Source: an uncultured Ignavibacteriales bacterium (GTDB lineage: Bacteria > Bacteroidota > Ignavibacteria > Ignavibacteriales > Ignavibacteriaceae). From it: a stretch of DNA of 6,157 bases. The position numbers and the translations under genes were made by a program. The stretch spans positions 1 through 6,157 of the forward strand of contig CAJXGP010000140.1 in NCBI GenBank assembly GCA_913053915.1. Direction: 5' to 3'. Below, piece after piece: positions 1 through 6,157 of the stretch. The first letter of the stretch is position 1, and each line of letters opens with the position of its first letter. The notes beneath the pieces are model-generated. The model made no database searches, was not told the DNA's origin, and saw only the letters and a program-made list of their open reading frames with translations.

Positions 1-1
1 A

Positions 2-82
2 CATATCAATATATTTTTGGTTGTCGGCTACGCCGCGCTGGGATTGTTACGGTCGTACAAAATCGAGTTGTTTTTTAAGTAA
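2..82 (+). CDS. C-terminal end of an unidentified, probably membrane, protein (5' end outside window)
   Basis: This frame is open from the left edge for 26 codons and ends in tandem stops (TAA TAA, 80-85). The visible peptide begins HINIFLVVGYAALGLL and ends RSYKIELFFK: a hydrophobic segment of about 14 residues followed by a basic, mixed tail. That pattern fits the last membrane segment and short cytoplasmic tail of an integral membrane protein. The other two plus frames are also open here, one to position 76 and one past 200. This frame is preferred because of its coherent hydrophobic profile and its double stop just before the convergent metH stop. The family cannot be named from 26 residues. 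The coding call is an inference and the membrane assignment is tentative. Confidence 0.4.
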   Translation, partial: HINIFLVVGYAALGLLRSYKIELFFK

Positions 83-104
83 TAATTATTTCGGAGTTGA
101 GTTA

Positions 105-3100
105 TTATTCACTCTCATCATAATTCAAAACCGGGCGTAACCATTTTTCTATTTCTTCCAGACTCATACCTTTCCGTTTTTGATAACTCGACACTTGGTC
201 TTTTCCGATTTTACCGACATAAAAATATTTTGCATCAGGATGCGCAAAAAATAATCCGCTGACGGAAGCCGCAGGATACATTGCCAAATTTTCGGTTAAT
301 TTTATCGATGTGACGGTTTCAACATTTAATAATTCAAATATTGTTAATTTTTCGGTATGATCCGGTTGAGCAGGGTAACCGGGCGCCGGCCGTATCCCTC
401 TGTATTTTTCTTTGATTAAATCTTCATTTTTGAAATTTTCTCCGGGTGAATAACCCCAATATTTTTTTCTTACCTGCTTGTGAAGGTATTCGGCAAAAGC
501 TTCTACTAAACGATCTGCAAGGGCTTTAATCATTATACTGTTATAATCGTCATGATCATTTTCAAACTGTTTTATGAGCTTTTCAATTCCGATACCTGTA
601 GTAACTGCGAAAGCACCTACATAATCTTTTAAACCGCTTTCTTTTGGAGCAATAAAATCAGATAAAGCAAGATTAGGATTTCCGGCTGATTTTCTAGCTT
701 GTGAACGGAGTGCATGTAAAACCGCTTTTATAGAATTTCTATTTTCATCTGTATAAATCTCAATATCGTCACCGGTTGAATTTGCCGGAAACAGTCCGAT
801 CACTCCATTTGCAGTCAAAAGTTTTCCGCTTATTATTTTATCTAAAAGTTTGTTAGCGTCGTCGAAAAGTTTTTTAGCTTCGGAACCGGATTTTTCATTT
901 TTAAAAATAGCCGGATATTTCCCTTTCATTTCCCAAGTTGAAAAGAAGGGAGTCCAATCAATATATTCCCTCAATGTTTCAAATGAAAAATTTTTAAATA
1001 ACTTAATCCCCAAGTTATTCGGTGTTTTAATTTCAATATTTTCCCAATCGGTTTTAAATTTATTTCTACGTGCCTCTTCTATTGAAATATATTTATTTAT
1101 TTCTTTTTTCTTCAAGTATAATGTTTGAATTTCCCGGTATTCATTTTTTATTTCTTCTATGAATTTAACCTTTGCAATTTTATCATCGCTTAATAAGTTA
1201 CTTACTACAGGAACGCTTCGTGAGGCATCGAGCACATGGACGGTTGTTCCCGAATAGTTAGGCGCAATTTTTACTGCAGTATGAATACGCGATGTAGTTG
1301 CTCCGCCGATTAAAAGAGGAATTTTAATTCCCCGGCGTTCCATTTCCTTTGCCACATGAACCATTTCATCTAGTGAAGGTGTTATTAAGCCGCTTATACC
1401 AATAGCATCTGCTTTTTCTTCGATGGCAGTTTGAAGAATTTTATCGGTTGGTACCATTACTCCCAAATCGATTACATTGTAATTATTACAACCCAGCACA
1501 ACGCCTACGATGTTTTTTCCTATATCATGCACATCTCCTTTAACCGTAGCCATTAAAATCTTAACTGCTTCACGTGTATCTTTCGAAGCCTTTTTTTCTT
1601 CTTCTATAAAAGGTATCAAATATGCAACCGCTTTTTTCATTACCCTTGCACTTTTAACGACTTGCGGAAGGAACATTTTGCCGGATCCAAACAAATCTCC
1701 AACCACATTCATTCCATCCATTAATGGACCTTCAATAACTTCGAGTGAATTTTTATATTTCTTATGCGCTTCTTCGGTATCTTCTTCAATATAATCTACA
1801 ATTCCCTTTATCAGAGCATGTTTCATTCTCTCTTCAACCGGGGAATTACGCCATTCATCTTTTTTGACTTCCGTTTTGCCTTTTTGTTTAACCGTTTCTG
1901 CAAAATCCACCAGTCTTTCCGTTGTATCTTTCCTTCTATTGAATATTGCATCTTCCACAAGCGCTAAAAGGTCTTTGGGTATTTCTTCATACACTTCAAG
2001 TTGCCCGGCATTAACAATACCCATATCTAAGCCTGCTTTGACGGCATGATATAAAAACGCCGAATGCATAGCTTCGCGCACAACGTTATTGCCGCGAAAA
2101 GAAAAAGAGAGATTACTGATGCCCCCGCTAACTTTTGCCAAAGGCAGATTTTGTTTTATCCATTTCGTCGTTTCGATAAAATCAACCGCATAATTATTAT
2201 GTGCTTCAATTCCCGTTGCAATAGTTAAAATATTAGGATCAAAAATAATGTTCTGTGGAGGGAAGCTTAACTCTTCGGTTAAAATTTTATATGCTCTTTT
2301 GCATATATCAATCTTCCTTTGGAAACTATCTCCCTGTCCCTTTTCATCGAATGCCATCACTATTACGGCAGCTCCAAATTGGAAGACCTTTCGCGCGCGT
2401 TCTTTAAAAACCTCTTCGCCTTCTTTTAAACTTATTGAATTAACAATACCTTTCCCTTGCATGCATTTCAACCCGGCTTCAATTACAGACCATTTTGAAG
2501 AATCTATCATAATGGGGAGTTTTGCGATATCCGGTTCGGCAGCTACCAAATTAAGGAACTTTACCATTGCCTCTTCCGAGTCCAGCATACCTTCATCCAT
2601 ATTAACATCTATTATTTGAGCTCCTCCCTCAACCTGGTTCCGGGCAACGGTTAAGGCTCCCTCGTAATTACCGGATAAAATTAATTTTTCAAATTTCTTT
2701 GATCCTGTTATATTCGTTCTTTCACCGATGTTTACAAAATTTGTTTCCGGACGAATAATCAACGGTTCCAAGCCGCTCAATCTCAAATACGGCTCAACCT
2801 GAGGAATTTCTCTCGGACTATATTTTTCGGCAATCTCGCTAATAGCCTTTATATGCTCAGGGGTTGTTCCGCAACATCCTCCAACAATATTGAAAAAGCC
2901 GCTGCTCGCATAATCGTCTAAAACAGACGCCATCATTTCAGCGGTTTCTTCATATTCGCCCATTGCATTAGGAAGTCCGGCATTCGGATAAACGCTCACA
3001 AAACAGGTGGCTACTTTGGAAAGCTCTTCAATATAAGGACGCATCTGTTCGGCTCCTAAAGAACAATTTAAACCTACGCTTAATAAATTTTTAGTATGTG

Positions 3101-3806
3101 AGACCGATATCCAAAAAGCTTCGGTTGTTTGACCGGACAGCGTTCTACCGCTTTGATCGACTATAGTTCCTGAAATCATTATTGGAATATCACGTTGAAT
3201 TTTAACGCAATATTCTTCGATAGCATATATGGCGGCTTTACAGTTTAAGGTATCAAAAACCGTTTCGATTAAAAGGATATCTACTCCACCGTCAATAAGT
3301 CCTCTTATTTGTTCCGTATAGGCTTCAACAAGCTGATCGAATGTAATTGCTCTGTAACCCGGATCATTTACATCCGATGATAAAGTCGCCGTTTTGTTGG
3401 TTGGTCCTAAAGTTCCGGCAACAAATCTCGGTTTAGCCGGATCTTTCAGTGTATATTCTCCGGCTGCTTCTTTTGCCAATCTTGCAGCAGCTAGATTGAT
3501 ATCGTATGTCAGAGATTCGGTTTTGTAATCTGCCTGTGCAATAGCCGTACCGTTAAAAGTATTTGTTTCGATCAAATCGGCTCCTGCTCCGAGGTAAACT
3601 TTGTAGATTTCTTTGATAATACGAGGTTGGGTTATACTTAACAGATCGTTATTCCCTTTAAGATCATGCGGATGATTCTTAAAGTTATCCCCTCTAAACT
3701 CCTGTTCACTTAAATTGTAGCGTTGAATCATTGTACCCATTGCACCGTCAAGCACTAAAATTCTTTCTTTTAAAAGCTGAGTTAAATATCCTAATGTTGA
3801 TTCCAT
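105..3806 (-). CDS. metH: Cobalamin-dependent methionine synthase (5-methyltetrahydrofolate--homocysteine methyltransferase)
   Basis: This cytoplasmic enzyme moves the methyl group of 5-methyl-tetrahydrofolate through cob(I)alamin to homocysteine, giving methionine and tetrahydrofolate. It has 1233 residues, close to the roughly 1227 of E. coli MetH, and all modules are intact. The homocysteine domain (about 10-326) has zinc ligands C248 (NCSLG), C311 and C312 (GGCCGT). The pterin domain (about 354-615) shows NIGERTN 359-365, DVNMDEG 400-406, D435 and FDPN 522-525. A helical cap (about 655-745) precedes the B12 domain (about 746-880), with D758-x-H760-x-x-G763 carrying the cobalt-ligand His, then SGL 805-807 and IGGATTS 833-839. 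The reactivation domain (about 905-1233) has the AdoMet motif RPAPGYP at 1139-1145 and [12 protein letters not shown] near 1194-1205. The ATG at 3804-3806 fits the family N-terminus; upstream is only a purine-rich GAGAAGAAG, not a strong Shine-Dalgarno. It ends in TAATAA. No metF or other methionine gene is adjacent. The identification is essentially certain. Confidence 0.98.
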   Translation of the reverse strand: MESTLGYLTQLLKERILVLDGAMGTMIQRYNLSEQEFRGDNFKNHPHDLKGNNDLLSITQPRIIKEIYKVYLGAGADLIETNTFNGTAIAQADYKTESLTYDINLAAARLAKEAAGEYTLKDPAKPRFVAGTLGPTNKTATLSSDVNDPGYRAITFDQLVEAYTEQIRGLIDGGVDILLIETVFDTLNCKAAIYAIEEYCVKIQRDIPIMISGTIVDQSGRTLSGQTTEAFWISVSHTKNLLSVGLNCSLGAEQMRPYIEELSKVATCFVSVYPNAGLPNAMGEYEETAEMMASVLDDYASSGFFNIVGGCCGTTPEHIKAISEIAEKYSPREIPQVEPYLRLSGLEPLIIRPETNFVNIGERTNITGSKKFEKLILSGNYEGALTVARNQVEGGAQIIDVNMDEGMLDSEEAMVKFLNLVAAEPDIAKLPIMIDSSKWSVIEAGLKCMQGKGIVNSISLKEGEEVFKERARKVFQFGAAVIVMAFDEKGQGDSFQRKIDICKRAYKILTEELSFPPQNIIFDPNILTIATGIEAHNNYAVDFIETTKWIKQNLPLAKVSGGISNLSFSFRGNNVVREAMHSAFLYHAVKAGLDMGIVNAGQLEVYEEIPKDLLALVEDAIFNRRKDTTERLVDFAETVKQKGKTEVKKDEWRNSPVEERMKHALIKGIVDYIEEDTEEAHKKYKNSLEVIEGPLMDGMNVVGDLFGSGKMFLPQVVKSARVMKKAVAYLIPFIEEEKKASKDTREAVKILMATVKGDVHDIGKNIVGVVLGCNNYNVIDLGVMVPTDKILQTAIEEKADAIGISGLITPSLDEMVHVAKEMERRGIKIPLLIGGATTSRIHTAVKIAPNYSGTTVHVLDASRSVPVVSNLLSDDKIAKVKFIEEIKNEYREIQTLYLKKKEINKYISIEEARRNKFKTDWENIEIKTPNNLGIKLFKNFSFETLREYIDWTPFFSTWEMKGKYPAIFKNEKSGSEAKKLFDDANKLLDKIISGKLLTANGVIGLFPANSTGDDIEIYTDENRNSIKAVLHALRSQARKSAGNPNLALSDFIAPKESGLKDYVGAFAVTTGIGIEKLIKQFENDHDDYNSIMIKALADRLVEAFAEYLHKQVRKKYWGYSPGENFKNEDLIKEKYRGIRPAPGYPAQPDHTEKLTIFELLNVETVTSIKLTENLAMYPAASVSGLFFAHPDAKYFYVGKIGKDQVSSYQKRKGMSLEEIEKWLRPVLNYDESE

Positions 3807-3920
3807 AAATATTTTCTTCTTCTCAAATTATGATAAACATAGTTATCGTTAAACAAGTATTGTCCGCACAAGTAAAAAACATCTTTAATAATAAAAAGGT
3901 CAATGATTAATAACTCGGCA

Positions 3921-3950
3921 GATATAGCTTAAGATTTATACACGTATCAA
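3921..3950 (-). promoter_or_regulatory. Candidate sigma-70-like promoter for metH
   Basis: On the minus strand, TTGATA (3950 to 3945) matches the -35 consensus at five of six positions. It is followed after 18 bp by TATATC (3926 to 3921), which matches the -10 consensus at four of six. Transcription would begin near 3914, giving a leader of roughly 108 nt before the metH ATG. The -35 box directly abuts the 29-bp inverted repeat. In DNA this AT-rich such matches arise by chance, so this is a suggestion based on position and spacing. Confidence 0.3.
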
Positions 3951-3979
3951 AACTTTGTAAATTAATAATTTACGAAGTT
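3951..3979. repeat. 29-bp near-perfect inverted repeat (possible operator or RNA hairpin)
   Basis: The left arm AACTTTGTAAATTA (3951-3964) and right arm TAATTTACGAAGTT (3966-3979) are reverse complements at 13 of 14 positions, around a single central A (3965). The one exception (T3956 against G3974) would be a U-G wobble in a plus-strand RNA. Symmetry stops at both outer ends. The centre lies about 1 bp from the midpoint between the two start codons. There is no adjacent T-tract, which argues against an intrinsic terminator. The symmetry and its position next to a possible metH -35 box suggest a site for a dimeric regulator. No specific regulator can be named. Confidence 0.6.
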
Positions 3980-4070
3980 CATTTATCCTTTTTAAACCCC
4001 ATCGGGTTAATAATAACAAATTCAGTAATACAATTTTAAATATATTTTATATTTTGTATAGATTCGCAAA

Positions 4071-4076
4071 TATAAT
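4071..4076 (+). promoter_or_regulatory. Candidate -10 element for hldD
   Basis: TATAAT at 4071-4076 matches the sigma-70 -10 consensus exactly and lies about 50 bp before the hldD ATG. This would leave a 5' leader of roughly 43 nt. The best -35 partner is poor (TTTATA at 4046-4051, 19-bp spacer). The surroundings are nearly all A and T, so a chance match is possible. Confidence 0.3.
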
Positions 4077-4114
4077 TAAATTAACATCTATTAAAAAGAT
4101 ATTCAATTTTCATT

Positions 4115-4120
4115 AAAGGA
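4115..4120 (+). promoter_or_regulatory. Ribosome binding site of hldD
   Basis: AAAGGA ends 5 nt before the ATG at 4126-4128, a normal Shine-Dalgarno position. It supports this ATG as the start, as does the immediate MIVVTGGAGFIG N-terminus expected of the family. metH has no comparable site. Confidence 0.65.
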
Positions 4121-4125
4121 TTTAT

Positions 4126-5097
4126 ATGATTGTTGTAACAGGAGGCGCTGGTTTTATAGGAAGTGCTGTCGTTTGGAGATTAAATAAGCTTAGCGAAGAT
4201 AAAATTATTATAGTTGACGAACTTGGTAATGAAGATAAATGGAAAAATTTGGTAGCGCTGAATTTCAGCGATTTTATTAATAAAAATGAGTTTATTAATA
4301 AAATTAAAGAAGGTGTTGAATTTGATATTGATTCTATTATTCACATGGGGGCTAATTCATCAACGACCGAAGGAGATGCCGATTATTTATTATCCAACAA
4401 TTATGAGTATACTAAAACATTAGCTGAATATTGTATCGTAAATGATAAAAGATTCATTTATGCATCCTCTGCCGCAACTTACGGCAACGGTACGCTCGGT
4501 TTCGATGATGACATAAATTTATGCGGCAAGCTGCGCCCCTTAAATATGTACGGCTACTCTAAAAATTTATTTGATCTTTGGGCAATAAAGCGAGGTATCC
4601 TAAATAAGATAGCAGGAATGAAATATTTTAATGTATATGGTCCTAACGAATATCATAAAGGTGATATGAGAAGTGTTGTCCATAAAGCATTTGAACAAAT
4701 AACAACATCGGGAAAAGTAAAACTATTTAAATCAAGAAATCCGGAATATAAAGACGGAGAGCAAAAACGTGATTTCATATATGTAAAAGATGTTGTTGAT
4801 ATAACTTTATTCTTTCTTGAGAATAAAGATAAAAACGGCCTTTTTAATGTCGGTTCGGGTGTTGCAAGAACATGGAACGATCTGGTAACGGCAATATTCA
4901 ATGCAATGAATAAACCGGTTAATATTGAGTATATTGAACTTCCTGAACATTTAGCGGAAAAGTATCAATATTTTACAGAAGCTAAATTAGACCGGATAAA
5001 GAAAGCCGGCTATACTAATCCAATAAATTCATTGGAAGACGGTATAACCGACTATGTCAAAAATTATTTATTAAGAAAAAAGTTCTTCGGATATTAG
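4126..5097 (+). CDS. hldD: ADP-L-glycero-D-manno-heptose 6-epimerase
   Basis: This cytoplasmic short-chain dehydrogenase/reductase-type epimerase converts ADP-D-glycero-beta-D-manno-heptose to the L-glycero form. It is the last step in making the heptose donor for the LPS inner core. The product has 323 residues against about 310 in E. coli. The Rossmann motif TGGAGFIG is at 5-12, and D31 ends the second beta strand in the cofactor-selecting position. Family signatures follow: KWKNLV 38-43, NSSTTEGD 77-84, and YASSAATYG 112-120 with the catalytic serine region. The YGYSK motif places catalytic Y142 and K146, and NEYHKGDM 174-181 holds K178, the second catalytic residue known from E. coli. FKSRNPEYKDGEQKRDFIYV (201-220) is a substrate-domain hallmark. 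These motifs separate it from generic UDP-sugar epimerases. Its usual partners (hldE, gmhA, gmhB, heptosyltransferases) are not in the window. It is divergent from metH and ends 43 bp before the convergent acidic frame. Confidence 0.95.
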   Translation: MIVVTGGAGFIGSAVVWRLNKLSEDKIIIVDELGNEDKWKNLVALNFSDFINKNEFINKIKEGVEFDIDSIIHMGANSSTTEGDADYLLSNNYEYTKTLAEYCIVNDKRFIYASSAATYGNGTLGFDDDINLCGKLRPLNMYGYSKNLFDLWAIKRGILNKIAGMKYFNVYGPNEYHKGDMRSVVHKAFEQITTSGKVKLFKSRNPEYKDGEQKRDFIYVKDVVDITLFFLENKDKNGLFNVGSGVARTWNDLVTAIFNAMNKPVNIEYIELPEHLAEKYQYFTEAKLDRIKKAGYTNPINSLEDGITDYVKNYLLRKKFFGY

Positions 5098-5140
5098 AAC
5101 GATACTTCGATTAAGACGGTAACAGTTAAACTAAGAGAGA

Positions 5141-5536
5141 TTAGTCTTCATCATCGTCATTATTTTCCTCCTCCTCATCATCATCGAAATCAAAATCCTC
5201 TTCATAAAAATCATCATCGTCGTCATCGTCAAAGTCATCATCTAAGTCATCGTCATCATCTAAGTCATCGTCATTATCTTCATCGTCATCGTCGTCGTCA
5301 TCGTCATCATCGTCGTCATCGTCATCATCTAAGTCATTATCTTCATCATCAAAGTCATCGTCATTATCTTCATCGTCATCATTTTTGCTTTTGGAGTTCA
5401 TTTTAATTTCGAAATATTCATTCATTTCATTACTTTCACCTACATAAAAGTTGAGCTTATTTGAAGCATCGATAAGTTCTTCTTCATTAGTTAAAGTATT
5501 TTTATCCGTTTTGTTTTCTATTCCGATCATAGCCAT
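5141..5536 (-). CDS. Hypothetical highly acidic, poly-aspartate-tailed protein
   Basis: I do not recognise a family. The frame codes for 131 residues. Residues 1-51 have ordinary complexity with scattered Lys and acidic residues and no evident signal peptide or membrane segment. Residues 52-131 hold 55 Asp and 10 Glu out of 80, with no Lys or Arg after K51, a run of 16 Asp (70-85), and Phe/Leu/Tyr spaced between acidic blocks. The tail must be disordered and strongly negative, suited to binding Ca2+ or other cations, basic proteins, or mimicking DNA; these are inferences. Asp codons alternate GAT and GAC, so this is not a pure trinucleotide run. The first ATG (5534-5536) follows an in-frame stop upstream and lacks a clear Shine-Dalgarno; the ATG at codon 3 is an alternative. 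It lies 293 bp downstream of ruvA on the same strand. It could instead be a non-coding repeat with a fortuitous frame. Confidence 0.5.
   Translation of the reverse strand: MAMIGIENKTDKNTLTNEEELIDASNKLNFYVGESNEMNEYFEIKMNSKSKNDDDEDNDDDFDDEDNDLDDDDDDDDDDDDDDDDEDNDDDLDDDDDLDDDFDDDDDDDFYEEDFDFDDDEEEENNDDDED
5234..5269. repeat. Tandem 18-bp repeat, two identical copies, inside the acidic frame
   Basis: The unit GTCATCATCTAAGTCATC occurs at 5234-5251 and is repeated exactly at 5252-5269. A third copy matches 17 of 18 bases at 5321-5338. The minus strand reads the unit in frame as DDLDDD (residues 90-95 and 96-101), so copy-number change would lengthen or shorten the protein by six residues without a frameshift. 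Confidence 0.85.
5262..5290. repeat. 29-bp direct repeat, copy 1 (copy 2 at 5352-5380)
   Basis: Positions 5262-5290 and 5352-5380 are identical over 29 bp, starting AAGTCATCGTCATTATC. They are offset by 90 bp, a multiple of three. On the minus strand both encode DDDEDNDDD (residues 53-61 and 83-91). This suggests internal duplication of a 30-codon block with later divergence between the copies. Confidence 0.85.
5352..5380. repeat. 29-bp direct repeat, copy 2 (copy 1 at 5262-5290)
   Basis: This is the second exact copy of the 29-bp repeat and marks the start of the acidic tail, just after the ordinary N-terminal segment of the protein. A shorter related stretch at 5331-5350 lies between the two copies. 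Confidence 0.85.
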
Positions 5537-5829
5537 TCGTCTGCTGCTTTTTAATTATTTTTTCTTTTCAATAATTTATATTGCTAATTAGAAAATTTAT
5601 AGTTAGATAAAAATGTAGTGTGACATATATTACTTTAAGCTTTGCGAAACAATTTGTCTCTCTCAAAAATTTTTTTTTTGAAATTTGATTGTTGTTATAG
5701 ATATCTTCCGAAGACTTGATAACGGACTTTTTACATATTCCACTTAATCTATAATCTTTTTACTGTTGTAAATATATAGTTAAATTATACAATCCACTAT
5801 GGATTTTTTGAGGATAAAAATTCGATAAA
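5537..5829. other. AT-rich spacer between ruvA and the acidic frame
   Basis: The 293 bp carry no convincing coding frame on either strand and no recognisable RNA gene. Notable items are a T10 tract (5670-5679, directly preceded by A5), an 8-bp direct repeat AATTTATA (5573-5580 and 5594-5601) and a small hairpin at 5791-5805. Several AT-rich -10-like hexamers are present on the minus strand, none with a persuasive -35, so a promoter for the acidic frame cannot be placed. Confidence 0.6.
5791..5809 (+). terminator. Weak hairpin with T-tract; possible terminator
   Basis: AATCCA (5791-5796) pairs with TGGATT (5800-5805) around a CTA loop. On the plus strand the second arm runs into four further T residues (5806-5809), the layout of a minimal intrinsic terminator. 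The stem is only 6 bp and mostly A-T. No gene lies just upstream on the plus strand; hldD ends about 690 bp away. On the minus strand the hairpin lies 24 nt after the ruvA stop, but the following sequence is not a U-run. It may mark the 3' end of ruvA mRNA, or be chance. Confidence 0.25.
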
Positions 5830-6157
5830 TTATCTGTTCAATTTGCTCAATGTTTTTTTTATTAATTCTTCTAAAGTTATAGAAGGATTTTCGGAAATAC
5901 AATCCATTACCGATTTTTCGGCAATCTTTAAATTGTAACCGAGGGTTGTCAGAGCTGTTACCGCCTCTCTTCTCAGGCTATAGTTAACGGTTGTCGATTC
6001 CATATCCGTTACATGATCAACTTTTGTTTTCAGTTCCAATAAAAGCCTTTCCGCTGTTTTTTTACCTATACCCGGGACAGCAATTATTCTTGAAATGTTA
6101 CCCGAATGAATAGCATCCTTCAACTCAGCTACTTGGATACCGGATAAAATACTTTGT
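5830..6157 (-). CDS. ruvA: Holliday junction branch migration protein RuvA, C-terminal part (5' end outside window)
   Basis: RuvA tetramers bind four-way DNA junctions and load the RuvB ATPase for branch migration in recombinational repair. The window shows the last 108 residues and the stop; the family is about 200 residues long, so the N-terminal OB-fold and part of domain II lie beyond the right edge. The visible part begins QSILSGIQVAELKDAI, matching the ILSG segment after the first helix-hairpin-helix. The second helix-hairpin-helix follows with the family signature VPGIGKKTAERLLLELK (27-43). An acidic/polar linker leads to domain III (about 62-108, EAVTALTTLGY to the C-terminus), the small helical module that contacts RuvB. 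A TTG at 6121-6123 lies inside conserved sequence and is not the start. The next gene downstream on this strand is the acidic frame, not ruvB. Truncation here is by the window edge only. Confidence 0.93.
   Translation of the reverse strand, partial: QSILSGIQVAELKDAIHSGNISRIIAVPGIGKKTAERLLLELKTKVDHVTDMESTTVNYSLRREAVTALTTLGYNLKIAEKSVMDCISENPSITLEELIKKTLSKLNR

Larger units (their letters stand above)
3807..4125. other. Divergent intergenic region between metH and hldD
   Basis: This is 319 bp of very AT-rich DNA with no open frame that looks coding on either strand. It must hold the promoters of both divergent genes. It contains a 29-bp near-perfect inverted repeat at its exact midpoint, a candidate promoter for each gene, and a weaker hairpin at 3992-4010. 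I looked for SAM-type and cobalamin riboswitch signatures, the expected controls of metH in some phyla, and recognised none. Confidence 0.8.

Noticed and set aside
850..2619. Several plus-strand open frames of 60-125 codons lying within metH (850-1128, 1510-1794, 1764-1967, 1864-2049, 2248-2619).
   Set aside because: They are antisense to conserved MetH modules, have no ribosome site or family resemblance, and are the usual by-product of AT-rich codon use in a certain gene.
3992..4010. Hairpin TTAAACCC / GGGTTAA with CATC loop, considered as a terminator or aptamer stem.
   Set aside because: The stem has a bulge, neither strand has a following T-tract, and no gene ends here, since both neighbours start from this region.
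3807..4125. SAM-I/SAM-II or cobalamin riboswitch upstream of metH.
   Set aside because: No recognisable conserved core of these classes was seen on the minus strand. A covariance-model scan would settle it, but by eye there is no support.
4653..4901. An 82-codon minus-strand open frame inside hldD.
   Set aside because: It is antisense to the conserved substrate domain of the epimerase and its translation resembles no protein family.
5150..5390. Repetitive block considered as a CRISPR-like array or a microsatellite.
   Set aside because: The repeats are Asp-codon units with irregular spacing and no unique spacers, and all periods are multiples of three. That fits coding low complexity and not a CRISPR array; the mixed GAT/GAC codons also argue against a simple microsatellite.
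6121..6123. TTG as a possible start of a short 97-residue RuvA.
   Set aside because: The same frame continues upstream to the window edge with conserved RuvA sequence (ILSG...VAE), so the TTG is an internal Leu codon and the gene simply runs off the window.

Overview
The window is an AT-rich stretch of a Gram-negative bacterial chromosome. It holds ordinary housekeeping genes plus one unusual acidic open reading frame. The Gram-negative call rests on an ADP-heptose epimerase for LPS inner-core synthesis. The low GC, the AT-rich intergenic spacers and the protein style are compatible with the Bacteroidota / Chlorobi / Ignavibacteria lineage. That placement is a guess from style and was not tested by any search.

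Layout from left to right. Positions 2-82 (+) hold the last 26 codons of a gene that enters from the left, probably a membrane protein. Positions 105-3806 (-) hold a complete cobalamin-dependent methionine synthase (metH) with all four modules and every expected zinc, folate, cobalamin and AdoMet motif. Positions 3807-4125 are a 319-bp divergent intergenic region. Its main feature is a near-perfect 29-bp inverted repeat at its centre, directly upstream of a plausible metH promoter. Positions 4126-5097 (+) hold a complete ADP-L-glycero-D-manno-heptose 6-epimerase (hldD). Positions 5141-5536 (-) hold a 131-codon frame whose last 80 residues are about 80% Asp/Glu, built on in-frame GAT/GAC repeats. 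Positions 5537-5829 are AT-rich spacer with a small hairpin and a T10 tract. Positions 5830-6157 (-) hold the C-terminal half of the Holliday-junction protein RuvA, whose 5' end lies beyond the right edge.

The genes do not form a common pathway. metH serves methionine and one-carbon metabolism, hldD serves LPS core assembly, and ruvA serves recombination and repair. metH and hldD are divergent and share an upstream region. metH is convergent with the left-edge gene (22 bp between stop codons), and hldD is convergent with the acidic frame (43 bp). The acidic frame lies on the same strand as ruvA, 293 bp downstream, so it could be transcribed with ruvA or from its own promoter.

I found no mobile element, CRISPR array, tRNA, rRNA or recognisable riboswitch, and nothing that amounts to a new multi-gene system. 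The two items most worth a second look are the poly-aspartate protein and the 29-bp palindrome between metH and hldD.
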